Source: WHSW01 sp963781265 (GTDB taxonomy: Bacteria > Actinomycetota > Thermoleophilia > Solirubrobacterales > 70-9). Taken from it: a stretch of 64,000 nt of DNA. The notes beneath the pieces were generated by a model that was not told the origin of the DNA, searched no databases, and was given only the letters and a program-made list of their open reading frames with translations. The stretch covers positions 124,001 to 188,000 of the forward strand of contig CAWAFH010000003.1 in NCBI GenBank assembly GCA_963781265.1, written 5' to 3'. Of the stretch, positions 1 through 8,289 are shown piece after piece. The position numbers and the translations under genes were made by a program. Numbering within the stretch: the first letter of the stretch is position 1; every line of letters starts with the position of its first letter.

Positions 1-395
1 CGGAGGCCGTCCGCGCCGAGCTGCGCGGCAGCGGGATCGAGATCTCGTGCGTGATGCCGGCCGTCGTCAACACCGAGCTCGGCTCCGGCCTGCCGGAGAC
101 GCGCGCGATCAAGGTGCTCCAGCCCGAGGACGTCGCCGAGGCGATCGTCGACGCGCTCGAGCGGCCGAAGTTCGACGTCTTCATCCCCCGCGAGAGCGTC
201 GGGATCTACAAGTTCATGACCCTGCTGCCGCGCGGGGCCCGCGAGAGCGTCGGGCGGATGCTGAAGGCGGACAAGGTGCTCGCCGAGGCGGACCCGAACG
301 TCCGCGCCAATTACGAGGACCGCGCGGCCAATTCGCAGCCCGGGCTCGAGCCCGGGGCCGACGAGGAGAGCGAGACGGCCGAAACAGCCGGCTAA
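1..395 (+). CDS. Short-chain dehydrogenase, C-terminal part (gene enters from the left edge)
   Basis: The frame is open from base 3 and ends at TAA 393-395, so only the last ~130 residues are present. The segment reading SCVMPAVVNTELGSG is the usual SDR stretch after the active site, where the substrate loop begins. The next ~60 residues (a QPEDVAEAIVDALE helix, then PRESVGIYKF) match the C-terminus of classical SDRs that act on lipid or xenobiotic alcohols and ketones. The protein ends in an acidic tail (EESETAETAG). The Rossmann motif and catalytic Tyr/Lys lie outside the window, so substrate cannot be judged. Its stop overlaps the stop of the convergent ZIP gene by 2 bases. Confidence 0.8.
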   Translation, partial: EAVRAELRGSGIEISCVMPAVVNTELGSGLPETRAIKVLQPEDVAEAIVDALERPKFDVFIPRESVGIYKFMTLLPRGARESVGRMLKADKVLAEADPNVRANYEDRAANSQPGLEPGADEESETAETAG

Positions 396-1096
396 GCGGT
401 CGAGAGCAGGGCCGCGAGCGCGAAGCCGAGGACGGTCACCAGCCCGACGCTGGTGCCGGCCTTGCGCAGCGCGTCCGGGACCATCGTGTCGGCGAGCATG
501 CACAGGATCGCGCCCCCGGCGAACGCCTTGACGAAGGCGACGTCGTCGTCGGGGGCGCCGCCGAGCAGCTCGTAGCCGAGCCCGGCGGCAACCGCCGACG
601 CGAGGGCGATCGCCAGCCAGAGGCGGAGGATCCAACGCCGCGAGTGCTTCGGCTTGAGCTCGGCCGAGGCGGCGATCGACTCGGGCAGGTTGGAGATGAA
701 CACCGCGGCGATGAACGAGACGCTGACGCCGCCGCCCGAGAGCAGCGTCAGACCGATCGCCGCCGACTCGGGGATCCCGTCGAGCAGTGCGCCGAGCACG
801 ATGCCCTGCGGATCGTCGCCGCCCTCGTCCGAGCGGCCCCGGTCGATGAGCTTGTCGCCGCCGTAGTAGGTGAGCGCGCCCGCGCCGAGCCCGAGCGCCG
901 CCGCGAGCCCGCCGCCGATCGTGATCGCCTCCTCGGTGAGGTCGAAGGCCACGGCGCTGATCAGGACCCCGGCGCCGAACGCCATCACGAAGCCGACCGC
1001 GCGGTCTGGCAACGAGCGGCGCGGGACGAGCGCGATCAGCGCGCCGAGCACGAGCGCCATGCCGCCGAACAGTCCCCAGAGCGCCGCTTCGAGCAC
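392..1096 (-). CDS. ZIP-family divalent metal (zinc) transporter
   Basis: A 234-residue inner-membrane protein with about eight hydrophobic segments and a short Asp/Gly-rich loop at residues ~84-95, the place of the variable loop in ZIP carriers. Helices four and five carry the paired motifs LDGIPES (residues 105-111) and SNLPES (135-140). These match the metal-binding helices of bacterial ZIP proteins, where Asp/Asn and Glu replace the His of eukaryotic ZIPs. Zn2+, Fe2+ or Mn2+ uptake is the family role; the exact ion is not determined. The GTG at 1096 keeps the whole first helix; an ATG at 1060 would cut into it. It is convergent with the SDR and follows the CoA-transferase on the same strand after 59 nt. 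Confidence 0.8.
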   Translation of the reverse strand: MLEAALWGLFGGMALVLGALIALVPRRSLPDRAVGFVMAFGAGVLISAVAFDLTEEAITIGGGLAAALGLGAGALTYYGGDKLIDRGRSDEGGDDPQGIVLGALLDGIPESAAIGLTLLSGGGVSVSFIAAVFISNLPESIAASAELKPKHSRRWILRLWLAIALASAVAAGLGYELLGGAPDDDVAFVKAFAGGAILCMLADTMVPDALRKAGTSVGLVTVLGFALAALLSTA

Positions 1097-1155
1097 GGCG
1101 TCAGTCTGACCGAGGCCCCGGTTGGAGTCGGCGGACGCCGCCGGGGGGTTCCGGG

Positions 1156-2469
1156 TCAGCCGACGGCCGAGCGCCCGTGCGAGGCGCGCAGCGCCGCCTC
1201 TCGTAGCTCGTCGCGAAAGTCGGGGTGGGCGACCTCGGCCAGCGCGAGGCCGCGCTGGTGCACGGTCAGGCCCTGGAGCTCGGCGGCCCCGTACTCGGTG
1301 ACGATCACGTCGACCTGGTGACGCGGGGTCGTGATCACGCTGCCGGCCTCGAACCAGGGGACGATCCGCGAGCTGCGCTCGCCCCCAAGCGTGACGGTCG
1401 ACGGCAGGCAGATCAGGGCCCGGTCCTCGAGCGAGAGCGCGGCGCCCGCGATGAAGTCCTCGTGGCCGCCGATCCCGGAGTACTGGCTGCCGTGGATCGT
1501 GTCGGCGACCACCTGGCCGTGGACGTCGACCCCGATCGCCGCGTTGATCGTGACCATGCGCCGGTTGCGTCCGATCAGCTCCGGTGAGTTGACGAGCTCG
1601 ACGGGCAGGAAGGCGACCTCGTCGTTGCCGTCGAGCCACTCGTACAGCTGCGCGGAGCCGGCGGCGAAGGTCGCGACCGAGACCCCGTCGTAGAGCCCCT
1701 TGCGGTTGGTGACCTTGCCCGCCTCGTGCAGGCACATGAGGCCGTTCGTGAACATCTCCGAGTGGATGCCGTAATCGCCGCCGTCGCCGTCGGCGAGCCG
1801 CGCGACGATGGCGGATGGGATTGCGCCGATCCCGGTCTGCAGGGTCGTCCCGTCGTCGATGAAGGCGCGCGCGTGCTCGGCGATCGCGGCGTCGATCTCG
1901 CCGGGCTCGGGCTCGGGGAGCTCGAGCGGCTTCGCGTCCGACTCGATCACGATGTCGATCTGGTCGAGGTGGATGGCGTGGCGATACTCCGGCGCGAGCC
2001 CGCTGGTGCGCGGGAAAGATGGGGAGGCCTCGACCACGAGCAGGCGCGCGGGATCATCGCCGGCGCGCAGCAGCTCCTTCAGGGTGCCGCCGGCGTGCAG
2101 CGAGAGGCTGCACCAGCCGTCGCCGTCGGGCGGGGTGGCGACGGTCGCCATCACCCGCGGCGCCTCGGCCTCGAGCAACGGCTCGAAGCGGCGAAAGTCC
2201 GCGGGGGCGAAGGAGATGTTGGCGCCGGAGTCGCGCAGGGCGCGCTCGACCGGGCCGAAGAAGCCGGAGAGGTAATGGACGTTCGGGTGCTTGTACGCCT
2301 CGCTCCAGGCGAGCGCGAGGGCGCCGTAGATGCGCAGCTCGGTCCAGTCGTCGCGGTCGCCGAGCGCCGCGAGGAACTGCGGGGGCTGACCGGGCCCGAG
2401 CGGGATCCCGAGCGCGTCGGCCGGTTCGACTCGGGCGGCGGCGTCGGCGGCGGTCAGCGACTCGGGCAT
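1156..2469 (-). CDS. Acetyl-CoA hydrolase / CoA-transferase family protein (4-hydroxybutyrate CoA-transferase type)
   Basis: A 437-residue protein with both family I CoA-transferase domains of the acetyl-CoA hydrolase/transferase type. The N-terminal half holds the CoA-binding fold. The C-terminal half has QTGIGAIPSA (residues 211-220), the catalytic glutamate in GIHSEMFTNG (Glu238), and the Gly-rich SGIGGHEDFIAGA loop near 331-343. The likely reaction moves CoA between acetyl-CoA and a short carboxylate such as 4-hydroxybutyrate, butyrate or succinate. The start is set at ATG 2469 because a -10-like TAGGTT (2482-2477) lies 7 nt upstream, the window's usual leaderless arrangement; an in-frame TTG at 2478 would overlap that box. 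Confidence 0.85.
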   Translation of the reverse strand: MPESLTAADAAARVEPADALGIPLGPGQPPQFLAALGDRDDWTELRIYGALALAWSEAYKHPNVHYLSGFFGPVERALRDSGANISFAPADFRRFEPLLEAEAPRVMATVATPPDGDGWCSLSLHAGGTLKELLRAGDDPARLLVVEASPSFPRTSGLAPEYRHAIHLDQIDIVIESDAKPLELPEPEPGEIDAAIAEHARAFIDDGTTLQTGIGAIPSAIVARLADGDGGDYGIHSEMFTNGLMCLHEAGKVTNRKGLYDGVSVATFAAGSAQLYEWLDGNDEVAFLPVELVNSPELIGRNRRMVTINAAIGVDVHGQVVADTIHGSQYSGIGGHEDFIAGAALSLEDRALICLPSTVTLGGERSSRIVPWFEAGSVITTPRHQVDVIVTEYGAAELQGLTVHQRGLALAEVAHPDFRDELREAALRASHGRSAVG

Positions 2470-2695
2470 CGCCCGCAACCTATCCGCTCGGCGCGGGCTC
2501 GGCTTAGCGTCCGTGCCTGTGACGATCGCCGCGGGGCCGGGCGTCGACGCCCAGGGGCCGGAGACCGGCCGACCCGCAACCCCGTCGCGGCGGCTCAGCA
2601 GCTACGCTCCCGCGGAGTAGAAACGTGCGTAGCAGTCCGAGGCGTCCTTCCTGGGTTCCTTCGTACCGCGAGCACCCGAGTTCCCAGGAGGAACG

Positions 2696-2893
2696 ATGGC
2701 ATCAGGCACAGTCAAGTGGTTCAACCACGAGAAGGGCTTCGGCTTCATCACCCCCGATGACGCCGGTCGCGATCTCTTCGTCCATCAGAGCCAGGTCGAG
2801 GGCGGAGGCGCCCTCGCCGACGGCGCGAAGGTCGAGTTCGAGTCCGAGGAGAGCGACAAGGGCCCGCGCGCGGTCAACGTGCGCACCATCTGA
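2696..2893 (+). CDS. cspA: Cold-shock protein (CspA family)
   Basis: A 65-residue single cold-shock domain. RNP1 is KGFGFITP and RNP2 is DLFVHQSQV, preceded by the standard GTVKWFN start. It binds single-stranded RNA/DNA and acts as an RNA chaperone in the cytoplasm. A strong Shine-Dalgarno (CCAGGAGG) precedes ATG 2696. A possible -10 (TACGCT, 2603-2608) would give a leader of about 80 nt, in keeping with the long leaders of csp genes. A GC-rich hairpin terminator follows the stop. The gene is monocistronic. Confidence 0.95.
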   Translation: MASGTVKWFNHEKGFGFITPDDAGRDLFVHQSQVEGGGALADGAKVEFESEESDKGPRAVNVRTI

Positions 2894-2916
2894 GCCCGGA
2901 CGCATCCGAGCTTTCG

Positions 2917-2944
2917 AGGGGCGGCGCTTGCGCCGCCCCTCTTT
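2917..2944 (+). terminator. Terminator of the cold-shock gene
   Basis: A 10-bp perfect stem AGGGGCGGCG / CGCCGCCCCT with a CTTG loop, followed by CTTT. It lies 23 nt after the cspA stop and also sits at the 3' end of the convergent SRPBCC gene. Confidence 0.85.
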
Positions 2945-2948
2945 GGTT

Positions 2949-3380
2949 CTAGGACCGGTTGAGCTCTCGCTCGAGGCCGGCCTTGGCATTGTCGCCGAGG
3001 CGCTTGAACAGCAGCCCGAGCAGCGGGCCGGCGAGCCTCATCGCGCCCTTCGGGTCGAGCTTCGCGTCGTAGGTCACCGCGGATCCCGTCGGTCGCGCCT
3101 CGAAGGTGATCGTGTCGAGTGAGACGACGGTCGAGCTCTCGGCGCGCAGCACGAGCCTGGTCGGGCGAATGAACTCGAGCGTCCGGTAGACGAACTCGTT
3201 CTCGCTGCCGGCGAGGCGGACCACGACCCGGAACTCGGCGCCGTCGCCGACGCGCCCGGAGAGCTTCTCCGCGCTGATCGCGGTGGGATCCCACTCGGTC
3301 ACCGAAGTGAAGTCCGCGAGGTAGTCGAAGGCGTTCTCGGCGCTCAGCGAGGAGTCGACGGTGGCGACGTAGCGCGCCAT
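2949..3380 (-). CDS. SRPBCC (START-like) polyketide-cyclase-type protein
   Basis: A 143-residue protein with the START/Bet v1-like layout. It opens with YVATVDSSLSAENAFDYLADF, then VTEWDP (the typical W-D-P after the first helices), a strand-rich centre, and a C-terminal helix ending AGLERELNRS. Proteins of this family bind a hydrophobic ligand in a deep cavity; the ligand is unknown. Its ATG (3380) overlaps the TGA of the upstream SDR (TGATG), so the two are co-translated and probably act on related lipophilic substrates. Confidence 0.8.
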   Translation of the reverse strand: MARYVATVDSSLSAENAFDYLADFTSVTEWDPTAISAEKLSGRVGDGAEFRVVVRLAGSENEFVYRTLEFIRPTRLVLRAESSTVVSLDTITFEARPTGSAVTYDAKLDPKGAMRLAGPLLGLLFKRLGDNAKAGLERELNRS

Positions 3381-4378
3381 CAGGCATCGGCCTCGCCGGC
3401 CACGGCTGGCTCGACGTCGTCCGTCCAGCCGGCGAGCCGGGCGCACTCGGCCCACAGGCGCCGGCGCTCGTCGGCGGTCTCGCGCGTCCACGGCACCCGG
3501 TGCACCGGCCGCGGCTCGCGGTCGTGCCAGAAGAGGCCGGAGCGGCTCGCGGGCTCCGGAGCGGTCGCCAGCCAGACCGCGGTGTCGGCGCCCTCCCCGG
3601 CGTCGCGCAGCAGCGGGCGCATCAGCTTGCGAAAGCGCGGCAGCGACGTCTGGACGCCGGGCGTGTCGGCCCAGCCCGGGTGCATCGAGTGGACGCTGAC
3701 CCCGGTGCCGCGCAGGCGCTCGGCCCAGAGCTCGGTGAGGACCACCTCGCAGCGCTTCGTGTGCGCGTAGAAGGCCGGCGGGTCGTACTCGCGCCGCTCG
3801 AGCTGCAGGTCCTCGACGTCGAGCTTTTGCGTGTACATGCCGCCGGAGGAGACGTTGACGATGCGCGACGGGGCCCCGCGCTCGAGGGCGCCCAGCAGCA
3901 GGTTGGTGAGCAGGAACGGCCCCAGCACGTTGGTGGCGAAGGTGAGCTCGAAGCCCTCATCGGTGTGGGTGCGCTCGGGCGGCATCGTCCCGGCGTTGTT
4001 GATCAGCGCGTGCAGCTCCGGCTGCTCGGCGGTGAAGCGCTCGGCGAACTCGCGCACCGAGGCGAGGCTGGAGACGTCGCAGAGCTCGAGCACGAGCCGG
4101 TCCGAGCCGGTGCGCTCCGAGATCGCGGCGCGGGTGTCCTCGCCTCGCTCGCGGTTGCGGACCAGCATGTGCACGGTCGCACCGGCGGTGGCCAGTTGCT
4201 CGCACGCCGCGGCGCCGATCCCCGACCCGGCGCCGGTGACGAGCACGGTCCAGCCATCGAGTCCCTCCGGGGCGAGCTGATCCCAGAAGCGGCTGCGCAG
4301 CGCGTAGCCCAGCCGGCTGTATCCGGGGACGACGGTCCAGTCGAGGGATCGGTCGAAGAGGGCGGGGAGCATGGTCAT
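3380..4378 (-). CDS. Short-chain dehydrogenase/reductase (DHRS12-like)
   Basis: A 332-residue classical SDR with an extra N-terminal segment of ~40 residues. The cofactor motif TGAGSGIG is at 48-55, NNAG at 127-130, catalytic serine in VNVSSGG near 177, and Y204-A-H-T-K208 as the active Tyr/Lys pair. The length and the N-terminal extension resemble the DHRS12 subgroup rather than ~250-residue FabG-type enzymes. It is an NAD(P)-dependent oxidoreductase of unknown substrate. It is coupled to the SRPBCC gene and divergent, by 79 nt, from the CarH-like regulator, which may control it. Confidence 0.85.
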   Translation of the reverse strand: MTMLPALFDRSLDWTVVPGYSRLGYALRSRFWDQLAPEGLDGWTVLVTGAGSGIGAAACEQLATAGATVHMLVRNRERGEDTRAAISERTGSDRLVLELCDVSSLASVREFAERFTAEQPELHALINNAGTMPPERTHTDEGFELTFATNVLGPFLLTNLLLGALERGAPSRIVNVSSGGMYTQKLDVEDLQLERREYDPPAFYAHTKRCEVVLTELWAERLRGTGVSVHSMHPGWADTPGVQTSLPRFRKLMRPLLRDAGEGADTAVWLATAPEPASRSGLFWHDREPRPVHRVPWTRETADERRRLWAECARLAGWTDDVEPAVAGEADA

Positions 4379-4420
4379 GGCCCACCGTACCCGCAGCCTG
4401 CGCCCGGCAAGGTTGTTCTG

Positions 4421-4447
4421 GTTCTGTTCATAGTTTCTGTTTATACT
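4421..4447 (+). promoter_or_regulatory. Probable operator/promoter of the CarH-like regulator
   Basis: An AT-rich island in GC-rich DNA between the divergent SDR and MerR-type genes. Two 12-nt direct repeats, GTTCTGTTCATA (4421-4432) and TTTCTGTTTATA (4434-4445), match at 10 of 12 positions with a 13-nt period, and a further GTTCTG lies at 4415-4420. The second copy runs into TATACT (4442-4447), a good -10 only 10 nt before the TTG start. CarH/LitR proteins are known to bind direct repeats over their own promoter, so this is a natural target. Confidence 0.5.
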
Positions 4448-4457
4448 TTGTCACATC

Positions 4458-5459
4458 TTGGCCACGACAGCGGAGACGCCGGTCGAAGCGACGCAGCCGA
4501 TGTTCAGGATCGGCGAGCTGAGCCGCCGCGTCGGCGTGCGCCCGGAGACGCTGCGCGCCTGGGAGCGCCGCTACGCGCTCACCCGGCCCGAGCGCACCGA
4601 CTCCGGCTACCGGCTCTACTCCGCCGCCGACGAGGCCCGCGTGCGGGCGATGACCGCCTTCATCGCCCAGGGGATCTCGGCGGCCGAGGCCGCAAAGCTC
4701 GCCCGCGCCGCCCCCAAGGGCGTGGAGCGAGACGGGATGGGCGCGACCGAGGCGGGACGCGCCGCGCCTCAGGGCGCGACGCAGGCGGTGCCCCTCGCGC
4801 CCGAGCGGACGGGCGCCGGTGCTTCGGCATCGGTGCCCGTCCAGACCCCCGTCCTCGTGCAGGTCGCCGGCGACCTGCTCGACGCGCTCGCCGAGTACGA
4901 CGAGGATCGCGCCAACCGGCTGATCGACTCCGCCTTCGCCCGGCTCGCGCTCGACGTGGTCGTCGGGTCGCTGCTGCTCCCGGTCCTGTCCGAGATCGGC
5001 GAGCGCTGGAGCGAGGGCCGGATCAGCGTCGGCCAAGAGCACTTCGCCAGCGAGCTGGTCCGCGGCCGGCTGCTCGGCGTCGCCCGCGGTTGGGGGGGTG
5101 GCGACGGGCCGCTCGCGCTGCTCGCCTGCCCGCCCGGCGAGCAGCACGACATCGGCCTGATCGCCTTCGGCCTGGCGCTGCGCCGGCGCGGCTGGCGGAT
5201 CGCGTACCTCGGCGCCAACACGCCCGTCGCGACGATCGGCGACACCGCCGACCAGCTGCAACCGCAGGCCGTCGTCGTCGCGGCGGCCGACGAGCAGCCG
5301 CTTCGCGATGCGGCGGCCGAGCTGCGTGAGCTCGCCGGCCGCCATCCGGTGCTGCTCGGCGGCGACGGGGCCGGGTCCAGGATCGCCGCCACGGTCGGCG
5401 CCGCCGAGCTCGGCTCCGACGCGGTCGGCGCCGCCGAGCTGTTCGACCTCGCCGTCTAG
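4458..5459 (+). CDS. MerR-type regulator with B12-binding domain (CarH/LitR-like light-sensing repressor)
   Basis: A 333-residue protein in three parts. Residues ~15-85 are a MerR winged helix (FRIGELSRRVGVRPETLRAW). An Ala/Pro-rich linker follows, then a four-helix cap with the CarH signature W184-x9-E194-H195, and a Rossmann cobalamin domain with E228-x-H230-x-x-G233, whose His is the expected lower axial ligand. In CarH/LitR these residues bind adenosylcobalamin and make a light-released tetrameric repressor, usually of carotenoid or photoprotection genes. All the key residues are present, so photoreception is plausible. The start is TTG 4458, just downstream of TATACT; ATG 4500 is the alternative. 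No carotenoid gene is in the window. Confidence 0.85.
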   Translation: MATTAETPVEATQPMFRIGELSRRVGVRPETLRAWERRYALTRPERTDSGYRLYSAADEARVRAMTAFIAQGISAAEAAKLARAAPKGVERDGMGATEAGRAAPQGATQAVPLAPERTGAGASASVPVQTPVLVQVAGDLLDALAEYDEDRANRLIDSAFARLALDVVVGSLLLPVLSEIGERWSEGRISVGQEHFASELVRGRLLGVARGWGGGDGPLALLACPPGEQHDIGLIAFGLALRRRGWRIAYLGANTPVATIGDTADQLQPQAVVVAAADEQPLRDAAAELRELAGRHPVLLGGDGAGSRIAATVGAAELGSDAVGAAELFDLAV

Positions 5460-5522
5460 GTCGCCGCACGGCCGCTGGCGCGGCGAGGAATGGGTGCTCG
5501 CGCCCCGAATAGCGATCAGGTG

Positions 5523-6635
5523 ATGGCGGTCATGACACCGCGCGACCCGCTCGGGCGGGCCGTGCTCAGGACGGTCCTGATCGTGGTCTCGGTCGCCCTC
5601 GCGCTCTACCTGATCTTCCTGCTGCAGAAGCCGCTCACCTGGCTGGTGATCGCGGCGTTCATCGCGGTCGCGATGTCGGGGCCGGTGAACGTGCTCTCGC
5701 GACACATGAAGCGCGGGCTCGCGGTCACCCTCGCCTACCTGGCGCTGGTCGCGATCCCGGTGGGGCTCGGGGCGGCGCTGATTCCGTCGCTGGTCGGCCA
5801 GATCGAGAACCTCGCCGAGAACGTCCCCGAGTACACGCAGGACGTCACCAGCTTCGTCAACGACAACCAGACCCTCAACGACCTCAACGACAAGTACGAC
5901 TTCACGAGCGAGCTCCAGAGCCTCGCGGACGACCTGCCGAGCAAGATCGGCGACGCGGCCGGGGTGCTCCAGGACATCGGCGTCGGGGTGATCAACTCGA
6001 TCTTCGCGACGATCACGATCCTGATCCTCAGCATCTTCATGGTCGCCGGCGGGCCTCGGTGGGCGGAGGCGTTCGTGCGCGCGCAGCCGCCGGGGCGCGC
6101 CGAGCGGATCGAACGGGCCCTGCGCGACGTCGCCGACGCGATCGGAAACTACGTCGCCGGGGCGCTGCTGCAGGCGACCCTGGCCGGCGTCACGTCCTTC
6201 ATCGTCCTGACCATCCTCGGGGCTCCCTTCGCCGGCCCGCTCGCGCTCGTGGTCGCGTTCTTCGACCTGATCCCGGTGGTCGGGGCCACGATCGCCGCGA
6301 TCTTCATCGCGATCGTGATGCTCTTCGTGAACTTCCCGGTCGGCGTGATCGTCTGGATCATCTGGGCGATCGCCTACCAGCAGATCGAGAACTACCTGAT
6401 CCAGCCGCAGATCCAGCGGCGAGCGGTCCAGGTCGAGGCGTTCGTCGTCCTGGTCGCCGTGCTGTTCGGGTCGACCCTGTTCGGGATCCTCGGCGCGGTG
6501 CTCGCGATCCCCACCGCGGCGACCCTGCAGATCATCTGGCGCGAATACCGCGACTACCGGCGCGAGTCGCTGGCGCAGCCGGTTGATCGCCCGCCGCCGA
6601 ACGGGGCGCTCGAGACGCCGGGCATCACGCCGTAG
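5523..6635 (+). CDS. AI-2E family transporter (PerM-like permease)
   Basis: A 370-residue polytopic inner-membrane protein with two N-terminal helix pairs, a long polar region (about residues 95-150, rich in Asn/Asp/Leu), then five C-terminal helices. The segment FDLIPVVGATIAAI and the later YQQIENYLIQPQIQ are the most conserved parts of the AI-2E/UPF0118 family. Members export or move autoinducer-2, Na+/H+ or other small solutes; the substrate here cannot be told. ATG 5523 is preferred; an in-frame ATG at 5490 would add 11 residues but has its purine run too close. It follows the CarH-like gene after 63 nt and may be read from the same promoter. Confidence 0.85.
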   Translation: MAVMTPRDPLGRAVLRTVLIVVSVALALYLIFLLQKPLTWLVIAAFIAVAMSGPVNVLSRHMKRGLAVTLAYLALVAIPVGLGAALIPSLVGQIENLAENVPEYTQDVTSFVNDNQTLNDLNDKYDFTSELQSLADDLPSKIGDAAGVLQDIGVGVINSIFATITILILSIFMVAGGPRWAEAFVRAQPPGRAERIERALRDVADAIGNYVAGALLQATLAGVTSFIVLTILGAPFAGPLALVVAFFDLIPVVGATIAAIFIAIVMLFVNFPVGVIVWIIWAIAYQQIENYLIQPQIQRRAVQVEAFVVLVAVLFGSTLFGILGAVLAIPTAATLQIIWREYRDYRRESLAQPVDRPPPNGALETPGITP

Positions 6636-6661
6636 GCGCCGGGCCCGGCTAGCCTGGGCCG

Positions 6662-7849
6662 ATGGACCCGCGGGCGCAAACCGAAGCGGTCGACATCAAA
6701 GCGATCGAGGCTGCCGCAGCGACGATCGCCCCGCACGTGCGGACGACCCCGGTGCTGCCGGCGCGCGAGATCTCCAACCGGGTCGGCGCCGAGGTTGGGT
6801 TGAAGGCCGAAAACCTGCAGCGCACGGGCTCGTTCAAGGTCCGCGGAGCGGTCAACAAGGTCGCCGGGCTGGATCCGAAGCAGCTCGCCCGCGGGCTGGT
6901 GGCCGCGAGCGCGGGCAACCACGCGCAGGCGGTCGCCGTGGCGGCGCGCAGCCGCGACTCGCAGGCGAAGGTCGTGATGCCGTCGGACGCACCGCTCGCC
7001 AAGGTCGAGGCGGTGCGCGGCTACGGCGCCGAGGTCCGGTTCGTCGACGGCGGCTACGACGACGCGGCGGGGCTCGCCGTCGAGCTGGCCGAGCGCGAGG
7101 CGCGGACGCTGATCGCGCCCTTCGACGACCCGGTGGTGATCGCCGGCCAGGGGACGATCGGGCTCGAGCTGGCGGAGCAGGTGCCCGCAACGCGCACCGT
7201 CGTCGTGCCGATCGGCGGCGGCGGGCTCGCCGCCGGGATCGCGGTGGCGATCAAGCAGCGGGCACCCGGCACTCGGGTGGTCGGCGTCGTCGCCGAGCGC
7301 CGCGCAGCCGGCACGATCTGCGACGGCATCGCGATCAAGCGCCCCGGTCAGATCACCGGGCCGCTCCTCGACGCCCACGTCGACGAGGTGGTCTCCGTGA
7401 CCGACGACGAGGTCGCCGAGGCGATGGTCCTGCTGCTCGAGCGCTCCAAGCTCGTGGTCGAGGGCGCCGGCGCCGCGGCGGTGGCCGCGCTGCTCGCCGG
7501 GCGGGTGAACCCCCAGGACGGCGCCGTCTGCGCGGTGCTCTCCGGAGGCAACGTCGACGCGACCCGGCTGACCGAGTGCATCCGGATGGGGGAGACGGCG
7601 GCGGGGCGGCGCCTCGTGGTCTCGACCGTCGTCTCGGACCAGCCCGGGGAGCTCGCGCGGCTGCTCGAGTCGGTGGCCGACGCGGGCGCGAACGTGCTCG
7701 ACGTCGTCCACATCCGCGAGGGCGTCAACCTGCACGTGCGCGAGACCGGGATCCGGCTCGTGCTGCAGACCGATGGGACCGAGCACGGGGAGCGGATCCT
7801 CGGCGCGGTCCGCGAGCACGGCTTCGCGGTCGAGCCGGAGCGCGGATGA
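6662..7849 (+). CDS. ilvA: Threonine ammonia-lyase (threonine dehydratase), with C-terminal ACT domain
   Basis: A 395-residue PLP enzyme of fold type II. The lysine that binds PLP is K59 in TGSFKVRG, the phosphate-binding Gly-rich loop is GGGG at 185-188, and SAGNHAQ (83-89) is the conserved substrate loop. The last ~75 residues form one ACT-type domain (SDQPGELARLLESVADAG), as in the shorter threonine dehydratases. It deaminates threonine to 2-oxobutanoate for isoleucine synthesis or catabolism. A TAGCCT box ends 6 nt before ATG 6662, with no Shine-Dalgarno. The Nudix gene overlaps its stop by ATGA. Confidence 0.88.
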   Translation: MDPRAQTEAVDIKAIEAAAATIAPHVRTTPVLPAREISNRVGAEVGLKAENLQRTGSFKVRGAVNKVAGLDPKQLARGLVAASAGNHAQAVAVAARSRDSQAKVVMPSDAPLAKVEAVRGYGAEVRFVDGGYDDAAGLAVELAEREARTLIAPFDDPVVIAGQGTIGLELAEQVPATRTVVVPIGGGGLAAGIAVAIKQRAPGTRVVGVVAERRAAGTICDGIAIKRPGQITGPLLDAHVDEVVSVTDDEVAEAMVLLLERSKLVVEGAGAAAVAALLAGRVNPQDGAVCAVLSGGNVDATRLTECIRMGETAAGRRLVVSTVVSDQPGELARLLESVADAGANVLDVVHIREGVNLHVRETGIRLVLQTDGTEHGERILGAVREHGFAVEPERG

Positions 7850-8247
7850 GCGTCGCGACGGTCCAGGCGGCGGGTGGGGTGGTGGTGCGCGGCGACGGCG
7901 AGCCGCCGGAGCTGGCCGTCGTGCACCGGCCGCGCTACGACGACTGGTCGCTGCCCAAGGGCAAGCTCCAACCCGGCGAGCGGTGGGAGGACGCGGCGCT
8001 GCGCGAGGTCGAGGAGGAGACCGGCCTGCGCTGCGAGCTCGGCGTCGAGCTCGAGGCGGCCCGCTACCGCGACCGCAAGGGCCGCGACAAGCTCGTGCGC
8101 TGGTGGCTCATGCGGCCGGTCGAGGGCGCATTCGAGCCCAACGACGAGGTCGACGAGCTGCGATGGGTCCACGCCGACGAGGCGCTCGGGCTGCTCGATT
8201 ACGAACACGACCGCGACCTCGTCCGTTCGGTCATAGCCCGCGGCTGA
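7846..8247 (+). CDS. Nudix hydrolase
   Basis: A 133-residue protein with a complete Nudix box at residues 39-61 (GKLQPGERWEDAALREVEEE and TGL). The four metal-ligand glutamates are in place. The preceding PRYDDWSLPKGK and the later DEVDELRWV strand are typical of small Nudix enzymes that hydrolyse nucleoside diphosphate derivatives (MutT/Ap4A-like). The substrate is not determined. Its ATG overlaps the ilvA TGA by four bases (ATGA), so translation is coupled. Confidence 0.88.
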   Translation: MSVATVQAAGGVVVRGDGEPPELAVVHRPRYDDWSLPKGKLQPGERWEDAALREVEEETGLRCELGVELEAARYRDRKGRDKLVRWWLMRPVEGAFEPNDEVDELRWVHADEALGLLDYEHDRDLVRSVIARG

Positions 8248-8289
8248 TCGGACGGTCGAACAAACGTCCAGTCGGCTGGAGTGGCCTAT

